Below are positions 33,453-42,037 of a stretch of 64,000 bases of DNA, piece by piece. The notes under the pieces were generated by a model. That model did not search any database, had not been told where the DNA came from, and saw only the letters and a list, made by a program, of their open reading frames with translations. This DNA comes from DATAXI01 sp963756185 (GTDB lineage Bacteria > Verrucomicrobiota > Verrucomicrobiia > Chthoniobacterales > Chthoniobacteraceae). The stretch is from contig CAVWMS010000011.1 of NCBI GenBank assembly GCA_963756185.1, positions 186,001 to 250,000 of the forward strand, in the 5' to 3' direction. The position numbers were made by a program, and so were the translations under genes. Numbering within the stretch: the first letter of the stretch is position 1; each line of letters begins with the position of its first letter.

Positions 33453-34940
33453 TCAATTTGTCCCCGTCGCCGCCGCGCCGGTCCCGCTCGCCGCGGGAGT
33501 GGGCAGCGCCGCCGGCGTCGGGTAGGCATGCGGAGTCTTTCCATAAAAGTGCAAATCCGCAAAGTCCAAAAAGCGGTCCCAGTCCGCCGGCAAAATGTCG
33601 TGCTTGCCCGTATGCGTCTGGAAGCCGACGTCGTTCATGATCGGCACATCCAGCGGCGGCGGCGTAAATGACTCCTCGAAGTCCGATTTCAGCACCTCCC
33701 CGCTCCCCGTGCCCAGTTTGCGCGGCGGCAAATTGGTCACGACGCTCTTTTCCCCGAACAATTCATACACCGGCGCCGCCGCAATGGCCGCCTCGAATTC
33801 CCCGCGCGGATCGCCCCAGAGATCGAGGCTCCCCGTGCTCAGATAGAGTGGGCGCGGCGCGATCAGCGAAATCAGCATGTGAGAATCGACCGGCATTCCC
33901 GGGATGTAATGCGCGTACTTCAGGAAATTTGGGCAAAATTGATAGGGAAAACTTTTGCACATGCTCGTCACCGTCTCGCCGAAATTCCGCCGCGAGAGCG
34001 ACGCTCCCATTTCGCCCGAGCAACTCGCCACCACCATCGCGAACCGCGGATCCTGCGCGCTTGCCCACAGCGCCGTCTTTCCCAGCCGGGAGTGCCCCGT
34101 CATGATGACCCGCTTCGCATCCACGTCCTTGTCGGTCTCGAGGTAATCCATGACCCGGCTCGCGCCCCACGCCCACGCTGAAATGGCGCCCCAGGCGTCC
34201 GGAGCCCGGCTGGTGTCGCCCGGTTTCTGATAAAGCCAGCGCACGCCGCCGTGCAGCCAGCCGGTGCCGTCGGCCAGGTCCGGCTCGATGTCGTTGTAAT
34301 CCACCACCGCAACGCCGTAGCCGCGCGCCAGCGTATCGGCGATTCTCCAACTGTGCGAGCTGCCCCGCACGACCGTCTGCGGCATTTCCAGGGTATCGGT
34401 CTTCTTGTTCCATGTCGGGTAAATGATAACGTTCGTGTCGCCGATCACCGCGTAATTGCCCGAGAACGAGAGGCAGAGAAAGACTGGCGACGGTTTCGCC
34501 GCATCCGCCGGCGTGTAAAGCAGCACGTGCAGCACCACCTTTTTGCCCAGGTTCTTGTTGTCCATCTCCAGGTCCACCTGCTTCCGCACGGCCTTGCCGT
34601 CGAGCGCCTCCCGGTCCGTCTCCCGCACATGGACGATCATCTTCGGCGGCGCAGGGCTGCGCCCGTAGATATGCTCCCGGTAGAGTTCGAGAATTTCAGG
34701 TCGCCGCAGCGCCATCCAGCCCTTTGCCGTCCGGACAGGCCTCCCATTTTCCAAAATCAGCGGGTCGGGCAATGTGTAAGTCCCCACCTTCGCTTCGTCA
34801 TAATTGGCCCCCGGGTGCGGGTTGACCGTCGGCTGCGCCGACACAGCCGCCTGCGCATCGGCCGCCGCGCGTGCAGCCGCGCCGGTCATGAACATTGCGA
34901 TCACAAGACAGGCGAGTTGCTTGGAGGGATTGGGGATCAT
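33453..34940 (-). CDS. CE15 glucuronoyl esterase, secreted
   Basis: 495 residues from ATG 34940. A signal peptide (ACLVIAMFMTGAAARAAA) is followed by an alpha/beta hydrolase. The nucleophile lies in TGHSRLGKTALW (S284), the acid in CSGEMGASLSRR (E310) and the His in THTGKHDILPADW (H447), matching CE15. These enzymes cut ester bonds between lignin and glucuronoxylan, or related uronic-acid esters. The C-terminus ends in a Pro/Ala/Thr-rich tail of about 25 residues. It is followed 6 bp later by the DUF1398 gene. Confidence 0.88.
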   Translation of the reverse strand: MIPNPSKQLACLVIAMFMTGAAARAAADAQAAVSAQPTVNPHPGANYDEAKVGTYTLPDPLILENGRPVRTAKGWMALRRPEILELYREHIYGRSPAPPKMIVHVRETDREALDGKAVRKQVDLEMDNKNLGKKVVLHVLLYTPADAAKPSPVFLCLSFSGNYAVIGDTNVIIYPTWNKKTDTLEMPQTVVRGSSHSWRIADTLARGYGVAVVDYNDIEPDLADGTGWLHGGVRWLYQKPGDTSRAPDAWGAISAWAWGASRVMDYLETDKDVDAKRVIMTGHSRLGKTALWASAQDPRFAMVVASCSGEMGASLSRRNFGETVTSMCKSFPYQFCPNFLKYAHYIPGMPVDSHMLISLIAPRPLYLSTGSLDLWGDPRGEFEAAIAAAPVYELFGEKSVVTNLPPRKLGTGSGEVLKSDFEESFTPPPLDVPIMNDVGFQTHTGKHDILPADWDRFLDFADLHFYGKTPHAYPTPAALPTPAASGTGAAATGTN

Positions 34941-35014
34941 TGGGGGAGACCTTTCTATGGACTTACAGTTGCGCTTGAACTTCACCTCGCCGCAATTCAA
35001 TTCTTCCTCGTCCA

Positions 35015-35638
35015 CTAATAATCATAAGTGAACTCCGTCGCTCTCCTCTTGAGCGCCTTCATCACCATCCCGGTCCCAAGCATTCTGCCCATTCGTCCTT
35101 GATTCTGGTGGAATTCAGCCAGGCACGCCCGCACCTCCTCCTCGGACGGATCCAGCGGCCGCAGCGCAGTTACCAGCGCGTCGAATCCCCGCTCGAACCG
35201 ATGATCGTCATAATACCCGGATGCCAATTTGAACGTTTCCATCATTGCCTTCGCGCGGGTCTCCGCATCCAGTGCATGCGGATCGGCCGCTATTTGCCTC
35301 TCGAGCGCGAGCCGCTCCGCCATGTCCTGGTAAATTGAGGGAGAGGTTTCCGCCGCCAGTTGCTCGATCGACGAACCCGGTTTTTCCGCGAGTTTCGAGA
35401 ATCGCTCCGGCATCGACCCGAATTCATTCTGGCACGTCATGCACAGTTGCGAGTACCCCGCGAATTTGCCCGGATCCAGATCGAGGGAGTAAACGTGCCC
35501 CACTCCCAGGCGATATATCCGGAACTCCGATATCTTCCGACACACGGGACAAAAATCAGCCGCATACCCGAGCTGAGTCCGTGCCGTATTCTCGCTCGCG
35601 CAAATAGCTGCTGCGCGCAAAAGTAAGGAAAGATACAT
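35015..35638 (-). CDS. Hypothetical zinc-ribbon-like protein
   Basis: 207 residues. Two CxxC motifs, FCPVC (about residue 29) and LCMTC (about residue 65), are spaced like a zinc ribbon. The rest is helical and charged (MAERLALERQIAADPHALDA and so on), ending in a short aromatic tail. An N-terminal hydrophobic stretch is too weak for a sure signal peptide. It lies 15 bp after the membrane-protein gene at 35654-36109 on the same strand, so they probably work together. Family not recognised. Confidence 0.7.
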   Translation of the reverse strand: MYLSLLLRAAAICASENTARTQLGYAADFCPVCRKISEFRIYRLGVGHVYSLDLDPGKFAGYSQLCMTCQNEFGSMPERFSKLAEKPGSSIEQLAAETSPSIYQDMAERLALERQIAADPHALDAETRAKAMMETFKLASGYYDDHRFERGFDALVTALRPLDPSEEEVRACLAEFHQNQGRMGRMLGTGMVMKALKRRATEFTYDY

Positions 35639-35653
35639 GGCAGATATCCCGGC

Positions 35654-36109
35654 TCAGTAATTGTATTTATCCTCCTGGCCCCGCGGCAGGCCGGGCCGTG
35701 CCTTCCCCGGCATCTTTTCGTACTCGGGGTTTTTGCCGGCGAAAAACGCGTTGGACCGCGGAGTGATCAGCAGGATGACCGCCAGGAAACCGAACGTCAG
35801 CCCCAGCCAGCCGATGAATTCAACGTCGAGCCAGAATACGAACATCACGATCGGATAGAACAGGTACAGCCCCATGGAGGCGAACCGCGCCCAGTTCTTC
35901 TCCCTCGGGATATACCACGCGCATACGCACAATGCCGCCGCGTGGACCACCTCAATCCAGAGCAACACCGGCGGCAGCGGCATCATTTGCAATTCCGGCT
36001 TCGGATAGAACTTCAACAGCAACCCGTGGAGCACCTGGATCGCCGCGATGCCGAATAGGATGTAACTGCCCACATTGACTCGGGCGGGCGGATCGTAACG
36101 CGTGGGCAT
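35654..36109 (-). CDS. Four-helix membrane protein, unknown function
   Basis: 151 residues with four predicted transmembrane helices (about 14-32, 44-66, 75-95 and 98-117) and a polar C-terminal tail (NPEYEKMPGKARPGLPRG). No family recognised. It lies 54 bp downstream of pilT and 15 bp upstream of the zinc-ribbon-like gene, in a long same-strand series. Confidence 0.7.
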   Translation of the reverse strand: MPTRYDPPARVNVGSYILFGIAAIQVLHGLLLKFYPKPELQMMPLPPVLLWIEVVHAAALCVCAWYIPREKNWARFASMGLYLFYPIVMFVFWLDVEFIGWLGLTFGFLAVILLITPRSNAFFAGKNPEYEKMPGKARPGLPRGQEDKYNY

Positions 36110-36163
36110 GGGCTTTGGCGTTCAGCGCGGCGCGTTGTCCCGGCGAATGCCCATTGCCATTCC

Positions 36164-37253
36164 TCAGCCGGAAAAGTCGCCCAGCCCCGACTCATCCTCG
36201 GGCAGGAACACCTTGAACCGGTTCTTGTCGATCGCCTTCATGTAAGCTTCGCGCGGCGACACCATCCCCTTGAGCAACACGTCCCAGATCGCGTCGTCCA
36301 TGAATTGCATCCCCTCGCCCTTGCCGCCAACGATCACGTCCTGCAGCTTCTGCGTCGCCCCTTCGCGGATGATCGCGGACACCGCGTTGTTCACCACCAG
36401 GATTTCATTGACCGCCAGCCGCCCCGGCACGTCCGAGCGCTTGAGCAGCAATTGCGCCACCACCCCGCGCAGCGATGCCGCCAGCATCGTGCGCACCTGC
36501 GCCTGCTCGTCCGCCGGAAACACGTCGATCATGCGGTCCACCGTCTTGCGCGAGTTATTCGTGTGCAGCGTGCCAAACACCAGCAGGCCCGTCTCCGAGG
36601 CCGTCAGCGCCAGTTGGATCGTCTCCAGGTCGCGCATTTCGCCCACCAGCACGATGTCCGCGTCCTCGCGCAGTGCCGCCTTCAGTCCCACGGGGAAACT
36701 TGTCGCGTGGTCGGGCACTTCCCGCTGCGTGATGACCGAGCCCTTGTTCGAATGCACGAACTCGATCGGCTCCTCGATCGTGATGATGTGCCGGTGAAAA
36801 TTCACGTTGATGTAATCGATCAGCGCCGCCAGCGTCGTCGATTTTCCCGAGCCGGTCGGCCCCGTCACCAGCACCAACCCCGAGCGCAAATGCCCAAACT
36901 CCTTGACCACAGGCGGGATGCCCAATTGCTCGAGGCGTCGCGATCTTCGTCGGGATCAACCGGAACACCGCCCCGTACCCGTTCGTCTGCTTGAAATAAT
37001 TGCAGCGGAACCTCGACTCCTCGTTCATCTCGTACGCCATGTCCAGGTCGCCCAATCCCTCGAATCTCTGCCACCGCTCCGGCCCGGATATCTCGCTCAG
37101 CATGTACGCCATCTCCTCGTGCGTCAGCGGCGTCTCCCGGATCGGCACGATATCGCCGTGCCTGCGCACCTTCGGCGGCTGCCCCTCGCCCAGGTGCAGG
37201 TCCGACGCGCCCGCGTTGATCAGAACGTCGAAAAATTGGTCGATGTATGCCAT
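36164..37253 (-). CDS. pilT: PilT-family twitching ATPase, with one probable sequencing frameshift
   Basis: Type IV pilus retraction ATPase of the secretion-ATPase superfamily. Residues 1-106 read MAYIDQFFDVLINAGASDLH and continue to RLIPTKIAT. At about 36934 one extra C breaks the frame. Removing it yields TLEQLGIPPVVKEFGHLRSG and the Walker A GPTGSGKSTT, the Asp box (HIITIEEPIEF), Walker B (ADIVLVGEMRDLETI) and the His box (GTLHTNN). Corrected length is 362 residues, normal for PilT. A second paralogue lies 12 bp upstream. Confidence 0.9.
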
Positions 37254-37265
37254 GTCGGGTACCGG

Positions 37266-38393
37266 TTATTCGCGGAAATGCCCACGCATCAGCGCCTTTT
37301 GATCGGCCCGGTCGTAAGCTTCCTCCTGCGTGATCAGGCCCGCCGCGTAGAGCTCGACCAACGAGTCGTCCATCAGCTTCATCCCCAGCTTGCGGCCTGT
37401 CTGGATGATGCCCGGCAGCATGAATGTCTTGCCGTCCCGGATCGTCGCCCCGACCGCCGGCGTATTCATCAGGATCTCGAGCGCCAGCACGCGCCCGTGT
37501 CCATCCTGCCGCGGCACCAGTTGCTGCGAGATGATGCCCCGCAGCGATTCGCTGACCATCACCCGGATCTGGTCGCGCTGGTCCACGGGGAACACGTCCA
37601 GCACCCGGTCCAGCGTTCGCGCCGCGTTGCCGGTGTGCAATGTCGCCAGCACCAGGTGGCCCGTTTCCGACGCGGTGATCGCCAGTTGAATCGTTTCCAG
37701 GTCGCGCATTTCACCCACCATGATGACATCCGGGTCCTCGCGCAGCGCGCCGCGTAGCGCCGCCGCAAACGATTCCGTGTGCGTATGAACCTCCCGCTGG
37801 CTTACGTGGCACCCCTTGGACTCGAACACATATTCGATCGGATCCTCGAGCGTGATGATGTGGTCGTGCCGGGTCTGGTTGACCTCGTCCACCAGCGCCG
37901 CCAGCGTCGTTGATTTGCCGGAGCCCACCGACCCCGTCACCAGCACCAGCCCGTTCTGGTATTGCGTCAGCAGCTTCATGTGCGACGGCAGGCCCAGCTC
38001 ATCCATCGACCGGATCTTGGTGTTGATGATTCGAAATACGATATCGGTGCCCAGCCGGTGCCGTACCACGCTGGTGCGGTAGCGGCCCGTTGCGTTCGCA
38101 TAGGCAAAATCCACGTCGCCCCGTTCCGCCAGTTGCTTCTTTTGCCCCTCGCTCAGGAAGCCCATCGCCAGCCGCTCCGTATCCGCCGCCGTCAACTTCG
38201 GCGCCTGCACCCAGATCGGCTCGAATACGCCATACCGCCGCCACATCGGCGGCGCGTTTACTCCCAGGTGGACGTCCGAGGCGTCGGACTCTTTTCCAAT
38301 CTGGACATACTGGTCAACGTGATCCAGGACGGGGATTTCCTGGCTCATTTGCTCGTGTGCCGCCTGGGGTAATACTGCCGGTTGCGAGGACAT
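37266..38393 (-). CDS. PilT/PilU-like secretion ATPase
   Basis: 375 residues, paralogue of the adjacent PilT. Walker A is GSVGSGKSTT, the Asp box HIITLEDPIEYV, Walker B DVIMVGEMRDLETI and the His box ATLHTGN. The first 35 residues form an extra, low-complexity leader. Tandem PilT-type ATPases often act together, with PilU depending on PilT. No pilin or PilB/C gene is in the window. It lies 63 bp downstream of the small basic protein gene at 38457. Confidence 0.9.
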   Translation of the reverse strand: MSSQPAVLPQAAHEQMSQEIPVLDHVDQYVQIGKESDASDVHLGVNAPPMWRRYGVFEPIWVQAPKLTAADTERLAMGFLSEGQKKQLAERGDVDFAYANATGRYRTSVVRHRLGTDIVFRIINTKIRSMDELGLPSHMKLLTQYQNGLVLVTGSVGSGKSTTLAALVDEVNQTRHDHIITLEDPIEYVFESKGCHVSQREVHTHTESFAAALRGALREDPDVIMVGEMRDLETIQLAITASETGHLVLATLHTGNAARTLDRVLDVFPVDQRDQIRVMVSESLRGIISQQLVPRQDGHGRVLALEILMNTPAVGATIRDGKTFMLPGIIQTGRKLGMKLMDDSLVELYAAGLITQEEAYDRADQKALMRGHFRE

Positions 38394-38456
38394 GAATTCT
38401 CCAACGGACTACAGCCTCCGCTCATTTTCAATAGGAAAATCTCCCGCGCGGATATT

Positions 38457-38837
38457 TCATCGCTCCTCCCCGCCCGCCCCGCGCGATTTCACGTAATTGA
38501 TCACCTGCTTCTTCACCAGCCCCATCAGCACCGGCTGCACCGTCTTGAAGATAAATTGCAGCGCCAGCAGCCAAAACCCGGCCTTCTCCGCCTCCTTCAT
38601 CCCCTTCCTCGCCTTCTGCTCGACGTAAATCTTCTTCTTCCGCCCCGGCACCTTCGCCAGCAGCAGGCCCAGCACCGCCGCCCCGCCCAGGTAGGCCGGC
38701 TTGTGCTCGTGAAACGATTGCTTCAAATTCCGCCCCACGTCCATGTCCTGCCGCAACTCGCCAAAGTTGCGCGCCATCCGCCCACGCGCCTTCTCCAGTT
38801 CCCTTGCCAGTTCTAGTTTGTCGGTCGATTCAGCCAT
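38457..38837 (-). CDS. Small membrane-associated protein of the YqjD/YqjE cluster
   Basis: 126 residues from ATG 38837. The N-terminal 40 residues are charged and helical (ARELEKARGRMARNFGELRQ). A short hydrophobic segment (AYLGGAAVLGLLLAKVPG) comes before a very basic GRKKKIYVEQKARKG, and a C-terminal amphipathic helix follows. It overlaps the DUF1469 gene by 25 bp. No named family is certain; the position suggests the third partner of DUF883 and DUF1469 proteins. Confidence 0.65.
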   Translation of the reverse strand: MAESTDKLELARELEKARGRMARNFGELRQDMDVGRNLKQSFHEHKPAYLGGAAVLGLLLAKVPGRKKKIYVEQKARKGMKEAEKAGFWLLALQFIFKTVQPVLMGLVKKQVINYVKSRGAGGEER

Positions 38838-39238
38838 TGCCGGTCTTTCTTTAGTTCCGCCAGCGTCTCGGTGAAGACCGATGTCTTCAGCCGCAACACG
38901 GCCACAAGGGCGCAACCTGCTCCCACCACGAAATGCAGCGCCGCCAGCGCCAGGATCACCCATCCCTGCGATATCCCCACCCACCGCGCGATCAGCACCG
39001 TCGCCGCGATGCACAAAAACAGGTACCCAAAGATGCACACCGCCGCCGCCGCCGCCAGCAGCGCCACGATGATCGCAAAATGCAGCAGCGCCTCCTTCGC
39101 CTCGATCCCCGCCAGCGCCAGCCGCGCCTGGAGATAATCCAGGCTCGACGCGAGCAATTCGCGCAAATGGTCCAGCAATCCCCCGGTCCGGCCCGCTCCC
39201 GGGCCCCCGTGGCCGCTGGCTGGCTGATCGCCGGTCAT
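38813..39238 (-). CDS. DUF1469 (YqjE/holin-X-like) membrane protein
   Basis: 141 residues. Two long transmembrane helices (IIVALLAAAAAVCIFGYLFL and WVILALAALHFVVGAGCALV) follow an amphipathic segment (LLASSLDYLQARLALAGIEA), the usual DUF1469/YqjE pattern. It is flanked by a DUF883 gene 7 bp upstream and the gene at 38457 downstream, as in the enterobacterial yqjDEK group. Members sit in the inner membrane; their role is not established. Confidence 0.8.
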   Translation of the reverse strand: MTGDQPASGHGGPGAGRTGGLLDHLRELLASSLDYLQARLALAGIEAKEALLHFAIIVALLAAAAAVCIFGYLFLCIAATVLIARWVGISQGWVILALAALHFVVGAGCALVAVLRLKTSVFTETLAELKKDRQWLNRPTN

Positions 39239-39245
39239 CCGCGCA

Positions 39246-39563
39246 CTACTTGCGGAACATCAGGCCCAGCAGGAATCCCACGCCGATCGCCGTCATGACG
39301 GCGCGCGTCGGGTTCTCGCGGATCCACTGTTCGCTCTCGCTTCGCAGGCTTTGCGCCCGGTTGCGGGCGTCGCTGTAGGCGTGCTCCGCCTTGCCGCGCA
39401 GCTCGCTCACCTTTTCCTCGGCCGTCGCTCGCAGCTCCGCCGCCTTCGCCTCGGCTGCCGCTCGCAGGTCGTGCACTGCCTGGGTCGCGTGTTGTTTGCC
39501 GTCGCTGAACCGCGCGGCTGCCCCCTGCGGGGAGGCGTTCTCGGGAATGCTTTCTTCTGACAT
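39246..39563 (-). CDS. DUF883 (ElaB/YqjD-like) protein
   Basis: 105 residues from ATG 39563, which has GAAGGA about 10 bases upstream; a longer frame upstream is not supported. The middle is a charged Ala-rich helix (AVHDLRAAAEAKAAELRATA, EEKVSELRGKAEHAYSDARN). The C-terminus is WIRENPTRAVMTAIGVGFLL, the classic YqjD membrane anchor. ElaB/YqjD proteins bind ribosomes at the membrane in stationary phase in E. coli; the same role here is inference. Its closeness to infA (89 bp) is notable in that light. Confidence 0.8.
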   Translation of the reverse strand: MSEESIPENASPQGAAARFSDGKQHATQAVHDLRAAAEAKAAELRATAEEKVSELRGKAEHAYSDARNRAQSLRSESEQWIRENPTRAVMTAIGVGFLLGLMFRK

Positions 39564-39652
39564 GGTTTTGGTATCCTTCTTGGTGCGGGCGCTCTCGCCA
39601 CTGCTCTTAACGTTTGATACGGGCCGTCTGCGCTTGCCGGGCTTCTCTGGAT

Positions 39653-39871
39653 TCATGATTCTCTGAATATGATCCGTGCTTTGGTAAGGTCGTACGGCGA
39701 TAACTCGACCTCCACTCTGTCACCGGGGACGATTCGAATAAAGTGCTTTCGCATCTTTCCGGAGATGTGCGCAAGGACGTTACGCCCGTTCGGCAGGTCC
39801 ACCCGGAACATCGTTCCTGGCAGCACCGCCGTTACGACTCCTTCCAGTTTGATCGCATCTTCCTTGGCCAC
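39653..39871 (-). CDS. infA: Translation initiation factor IF-1
   Basis: 72 residues, a single S1/OB-fold domain that binds the 30S A site. The whole family pattern is present: MAKEDAIKLEGVV, LPNGRNVLAHISGKMRKHFI, PGDRVEVELSPYDLTKARI. It is the first gene of a minus-strand series that continues through the YqjD-like genes to pilT, although a separate promoter may exist for those. Divergent from the nucleotidyltransferase at 40075, with about 200 bp between them. Confidence 0.96.
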   Translation of the reverse strand: MAKEDAIKLEGVVTAVLPGTMFRVDLPNGRNVLAHISGKMRKHFIRIVPGDRVEVELSPYDLTKARIIFRES

Positions 39872-40074
39872 AAGCCGTATTTTGGGCGTGTCTCACCCTT
39901 CAGGCAACCCCCAACTTTCCCCGCTCCAAGCCCCATAACCCCCATGATTCCCGTAAAATCCCCCGCGATCTTCACTCCCTTTCCCTTTGCCCAAGCCGGG
40001 TAAAAGGCTACCTTCCCACCCACTTTGCCTTATCACCGTCCCATGCAGATTTCCCCAAGGAAAGGCGGCCGCCC

Positions 40075-40992
40075 GTGACCCGCGCCTTTGTCCTCGGCGC
40101 CGGCCTCGGCACCCGCCTCAAGTCCCTTGTCGACCGCTGCCCCAAGCCGCTGATCCCCATCTACGGCCAACCCCTGATCACTTTCGCCTTCGCCCAGCTT
40201 GCCGCCGCCGGCATCCGGGAACTGGTCGTCAACACCCACCATTGCCACGAGGCCTACGACGCCGCTTTTCCCTCCCCCGACTACGCGGGCGCCCGTCTCA
40301 CCTTCGAATTCGAGCCTGTCCTCCTCGAGACCGCCGGCGGCATGAAGAACGTCGAGCGTTACCTCGGCGGCCAGCCCTTCATCGTCTACAATGGCGACAT
40401 CCTCACCGACATCCCGCCCGCCAGGCTGATCGCCCATCACAAGGCCAGCGGCAACGAGGTCACCATGGTCCTCCGCTCGAAGGGCGAGCCGCTCCACGTA
40501 GCCCTCGACAATGGCCGCGTGGTCGATATCGCCGGCCGCCTCGGTGTCACGGGCGTTCCCAGCTACCTCTTCACCGGCATCTACGCCGTCGAGCCCGCCT
40601 TCCTCAACCGCATCCCGGCGCACACCAAGCTCTCCGTGATCCCCCTCTTCATGGAAATGATCAAGCAGGGCGCAAAACTCGGCGGCATGGTATTCGACGA
40701 GGGCTCCTGGTGGGACCTGGGCTCACGCGAGAAATATCTCGATGTCCACGCCGCGCTCGCCCCGCGCCACGCCAATGGCCGCTTCGTTCATCCCACCGCC
40801 CGCGTCGCCCCGGACGCGCGCATCACCGGATTCCTCTCCGCCGGCGAGGACGTGGTCATCGAATCGGGCGCCCATCTCACCGATTGCGTTCTCTGGGAGG
40901 GCGCTCGCGTCTCCGCCGGCAGCCGCCTCAACCGCTGCGTCGTGACCGCCGGTCGCACCGCCGCCGGCTCCCACACGGACATCGACTTTTAA
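40075..40992 (+). CDS. MurU-like sugar-1-phosphate nucleotidyltransferase
   Basis: 305 residues from GTG 40075, with AAGGAAAGG upstream. The nucleotidyltransferase signature LGAGLGTRLKSLVDRCPKPL is at residues 7-26, and IVYNGDILTD supplies the metal-binding Asp. The last 70 residues form a left-handed beta-helix-like tail (VHPTARVAPDARITGFLSAG), which short MurU proteins lack. It should join a sugar-1-phosphate to a nucleotide. The next gene is an AmgK-like kinase, the MurU/AmgK partner in cell-wall sugar recycling, but glucose or mannose substrates are also possible. Confidence 0.78.
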   Translation: MTRAFVLGAGLGTRLKSLVDRCPKPLIPIYGQPLITFAFAQLAAAGIRELVVNTHHCHEAYDAAFPSPDYAGARLTFEFEPVLLETAGGMKNVERYLGGQPFIVYNGDILTDIPPARLIAHHKASGNEVTMVLRSKGEPLHVALDNGRVVDIAGRLGVTGVPSYLFTGIYAVEPAFLNRIPAHTKLSVIPLFMEMIKQGAKLGGMVFDEGSWWDLGSREKYLDVHAALAPRHANGRFVHPTARVAPDARITGFLSAGEDVVIESGAHLTDCVLWEGARVSAGSRLNRCVVTAGRTAAGSHTDIDF

Positions 40993-41055
40993 TCCTTTTT
41001 CAGCGAAACTGCGCGGCACTAGCACAGTATCCGCTTCTCTCATCTCCTACTCCTG

Positions 41056-42037
41056 ATGTTGCCCGAAAACCTGATCGCACAAACCGTCACCCGCTTCCCC
41101 CGCTACGCGAAGGGCAAGATCCACATCGACGAATTGGAAAAGGGCGGCTCCGACCGCAAGTACTACCGCATCCGCGTCACCGACGACCACTCCCTCATCC
41201 TCGTCCGCTATGGCGAAAGCCGCGAGGAAAACCGCCATTACTGCGACATCGCCCGCTTCCTCGCCGCCCTCGGCATCCACGTCCCGGAGATTTTTCACCA
41301 CGACGAGCAGGAACGCCTCATCTGGATGGAAGATCTCGGCGAATCCGATCTCTGGTCCTTCCGCGATTCCGGCTGGCAGACGCTTCGCGCCTATTACAGC
41401 CTCGCCCTCGATGAAATGGCCGCGCTTCACGCGTGCGGCATGCGCGCCCTCGGCGAATCCTCGCTCCAGCTCCAGGCGGAGTTCAACGAGGAGCTCTACC
41501 TCTGGGAGCAGAATTATTTTTTCGATAACTGCGCCGCCCGCCTTTTCGGCATCACCGATGGACCCGGCGCCGATGCCGCACAACTCCACGCCATCGCCCG
41601 TCTGCTGGCTGAAAAACCGCGCGTCCTCGTGCACCGCGATTTCCAATCCCAGAACGTCCTCATGGATCGCGGCGAAGCCTGGCTCATCGATTTCCAGGGC
41701 CTCCGTCCCGGCCTCCCGCATTACGACCTCGCCTCGCTCGTTTACGATCCCTACATGCCGCTGACCGCCGCGCAGCGCGAGGAATTGATCAACGCCTACA
41801 TCGGCAAGGTCCTCGACACCGGCGGCGACATCGACGCCCGGCTTCCGCCAGACACTCTGCCTCTGCGCCATGCAGCGCCTCATGCAGGCCCTCGGCGCTT
41901 ACGGTTTCCTCGGCCTCGTCAAGGAGCGGACCGCCTTCCTCGAGCATGTCCCCGCCGCGCTCAAATCGCTGCGCGAGGTGCTCGACGACCTCCCCGAACT
42001 GGCCGCAACACGCAACCTCGTGGGCCGTCTGGCGTGA
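41056..42037 (+). CDS. AmgK-like anomeric sugar kinase, with one probable sequencing frameshift
   Basis: Aminoglycoside-phosphotransferase-fold kinase. The catalytic loop VLVHRDFQSQNVLM and the metal-binding IDFQG lie at about residues 194-218. At about 41850 one extra C breaks the frame. Removing it gives RFRQTLCLCAMQRLMQALGA and a normal C-terminus ending at 42037, 326 residues in all. AmgK phosphorylates MurNAc/GlcNAc at C1; the preceding nucleotidyltransferase would use that product. The TGA stop overlaps the GTG start of glgE (GTGA). Confidence 0.78.
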
